Shown here: positions 4,736 to 6,074 of the stretch, piece by piece
Numbering within the stretch: position 1 is the stretch's first letter
How the letters are laid out: every line of letters begins with the position of its first letter
Assembly: GCA_012799115.1 (NCBI GenBank)
Contig: JAAZLY010000238.1
Location: forward strand, 1 to 6,074
Direction: 5' to 3'
DNA from: Bacillota bacterium
GTDB lineage: Bacteria > Bacillota > Limnochordia > Darwinibacteriales > Darwinibacteriaceae
DNA length: 6,074 nt
Translations under genes and position numbers: made by a program
Notes under the pieces: generated by a model
Told to the model about the DNA's origin: nothing
Seen by the model: only the letters and a program-made list of their open reading frames with translations
Databases searched by the model: none

Positions 4736-6074
4736 TGCCGATATCGCCTATCTCACCGAACTAGTGGGTGGGAAGTACATTCAAGTGGGAGACGCCATTT
4801 CAGAGGATTACGCCCATGACGAGTTAGGCGAAAGCCGTGCCTTTCCCGAGGTTATGTTAGAACCAGATAGTGCCGAAACAATAGCGGAAATCATGCGCTA
4901 CGCCCACAACAAAGGAATCCCTGTCACCACTAGAGGAAGTGGTACGGGTCTTTGTGGAGGTTGTGTAGCTTTACACGGAGGAATTCTACTATCCACCGCA
5001 CGTCTTAATCGGGTCTTGGAGATCGATAGCAACAACTTGACTGCGACCGTTGAATCAGGTGTCATTCTCATGGACTTTCAAGAAATGACCCAAAAGATGG
5101 GTTTTCTCTACGCACCCGACCCGGGAGAAAAAAGTGCAACCATTGGTGGTAATGTCGCGACAAATGCCGGTGGCATGCGGGCTGTCAAGTATGGGGTAAC
5201 CCGGGATCATGTCATGGGCATGGAGGTCGTTCTGCCAACAGGCGAGCTCGTTTGGCTTGGGGGGAAGGTAGCCAAGAATTCTTCCGGTTATAGTCTGTTG
5301 AACTTGATGATCGGATCGGAGGGGACACTTGGCATCATTACCAAAGTGATCGTCAAACTGTTGCCCCTGCCGAGTAGGGTTTTAACACTTTTAGTACCCT
5401 TTCCCTCCCTGGAACAGGCAATTGGTGCAGTTCCAGAGATCATTCGCAGTCAACTGATGCCACAGGCTATCGAGTTTATGGAACGGGATGTCATTTTAAG
5501 CGCAGAGAAGTTTTTGGGTCTAACCTTCCCCCATAAGACCGCCCCTGCTTATCTCTTACTACGCTTTGATGGACATAGCTCGGCGGAACTGGAGACGCAG
5601 TATGAAGCGGCTGGAGATGTATGTCTAGGGGTAGGTGCCATTGATGTATTGATCGCCAACACCATTGAAAGGCAAGAAGGGATTTGGAACGCCAGAGGCG
5701 CGTTTCTCGAAGCCTTGAAGGCCGAAAGTCCTATGGATGAAGTAGATATTGTTGTTCCTAGGGACGAAATTGCTAACTTCATTGCCTACACCAAGGAGTT
5801 GGAGGCAGAGTTCGGAGTGCGAATCCGTAGCTTTGGTCATGCCGGCGATGGAAACATGCATGTCTATATTCTCCAGGATGACTTGGAGAAGACTGTTTGG
5901 AAGGAAAAGATGGACACCGTTATGGATTTGATGTATAAGCGGGGCAAGGAACTAGGTGGTCAGGTCTCAGGGGAGCATGGTATTGGCATCTCGAAGAAGC
6001 AGTACCTAATCGAAGACTTGGGAGATACGCTGATCCATCTCCAGAAACAGATTAAGCAGGCCTTTGATCCCAAG
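4713..6074 (+). CDS. lctD: FAD-dependent 2-hydroxyacid (D-lactate/glycolate) dehydrogenase, GlcD/LctD family, 3'-truncated
   Basis: The frame is open from ATG 4713 to the window end, giving 454 residues without a stop. Relatives end soon after this FDPK segment, so only about ten residues are missing. The enzyme oxidises a 2-hydroxyacid to the 2-oxoacid and passes electrons to the partner ETF. The N-terminal FAD-binding (PCMH-type) domain includes TRGSGTGLCGGCVA (73-86), PDPGEKSATIGGNVATNAGG (135-154), KYGVTRDHV (159-167) and GSEGTLGIITK (201-211). The C-terminal FAD-oxidase domain includes IEFMERD (253-259), WNARGAFLEA (325-334), SFGHAGDGNMHVY (373-385) and SGEHGIG (419-425). Glu37 (in DELG) and Glu139 (in DPGEK) fall where A. 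woodii lactate dehydrogenase has two glutamates implicated in redox tuning. It overlaps etfA by 23 nt and has its own G-run ribosome binding site. Lactate is the best guess; glycolate or another hydroxyacid is possible. Confidence 0.93.
   Translation, partial: MKYPKLVDADIAYLTELVGGKYIQVGDAISEDYAHDELGESRAFPEVMLEPDSAETIAEIMRYAHNKGIPVTTRGSGTGLCGGCVALHGGILLSTARLNRVLEIDSNNLTATVESGVILMDFQEMTQKMGFLYAPDPGEKSATIGGNVATNAGGMRAVKYGVTRDHVMGMEVVLPTGELVWLGGKVAKNSSGYSLLNLMIGSEGTLGIITKVIVKLLPLPSRVLTLLVPFPSLEQAIGAVPEIIRSQLMPQAIEFMERDVILSAEKFLGLTFPHKTAPAYLLLRFDGHSSAELETQYEAAGDVCLGVGAIDVLIANTIERQEGIWNARGAFLEALKAESPMDEVDIVVPRDEIANFIAYTKELEAEFGVRIRSFGHAGDGNMHVYILQDDLEKTVWKEKMDTVMDLMYKRGKELGGQVSGEHGIGISKKQYLIEDLGDTLIHLQKQIKQAFDPK

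Overview
The window looks like chromosomal DNA of an anaerobic Gram-positive-type bacterium. Bacillota (Clostridia- or Limnochordia-like) is my best guess. It rests on the G-rich Shine-Dalgarno sites, intrinsic terminators, tight gene overlaps and an etfB-etfA-lctD type operon; no rRNA or marker gene fixes the taxon. All genes lie on the + strand, and I see no tRNA, rRNA, CRISPR, insertion sequence or phage gene.

Region 1 (1-1700) is the end of a sugar-type operon. It holds the C-terminal three quarters of a Gfo/Idh/MocA NAD(P)-dependent oxidoreductase, cut by the window start. A complete TIM-barrel sugar phosphate isomerase/epimerase follows 15 nt later and is closed by a strong hairpin terminator. 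Such pairs usually oxidise and isomerise a sugar, inositol or sugar acid; the substrate cannot be read here.

Region 2 (about 1617-2636) is a single-gene unit. It encodes a protein with an N-terminal TPR-like helical domain fused to a complete rifampin ADP-ribosyltransferase (Arr) domain. Its Shine-Dalgarno site is well placed only for an ATA codon, so the start is unusual. The gene is followed by a structured GC-rich element ending in a T-run.

Region 3 (about 2640-6074) is an electron-transfer operon: etfB, then etfA with an N-terminal two-cluster ferredoxin domain, then a GlcD/LctD-type FAD-dependent 2-hydroxyacid dehydrogenase cut by the window end. The genes overlap by 4 and 23 nt. The order and domain content match the lactate dehydrogenase/ETF complex of Acetobacterium woodii. 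There, oxidation of lactate with NAD+ is driven by simultaneous oxidation of reduced ferredoxin (flavin-based electron confurcation). The last gene is complete except for roughly the final ten residues and has no stop codon in the window.

The items most worth a second look are the TPR-Arr fusion with its apparent ATA start, the structured element between arr and the etf operon, and the confurcating dehydrogenase module.
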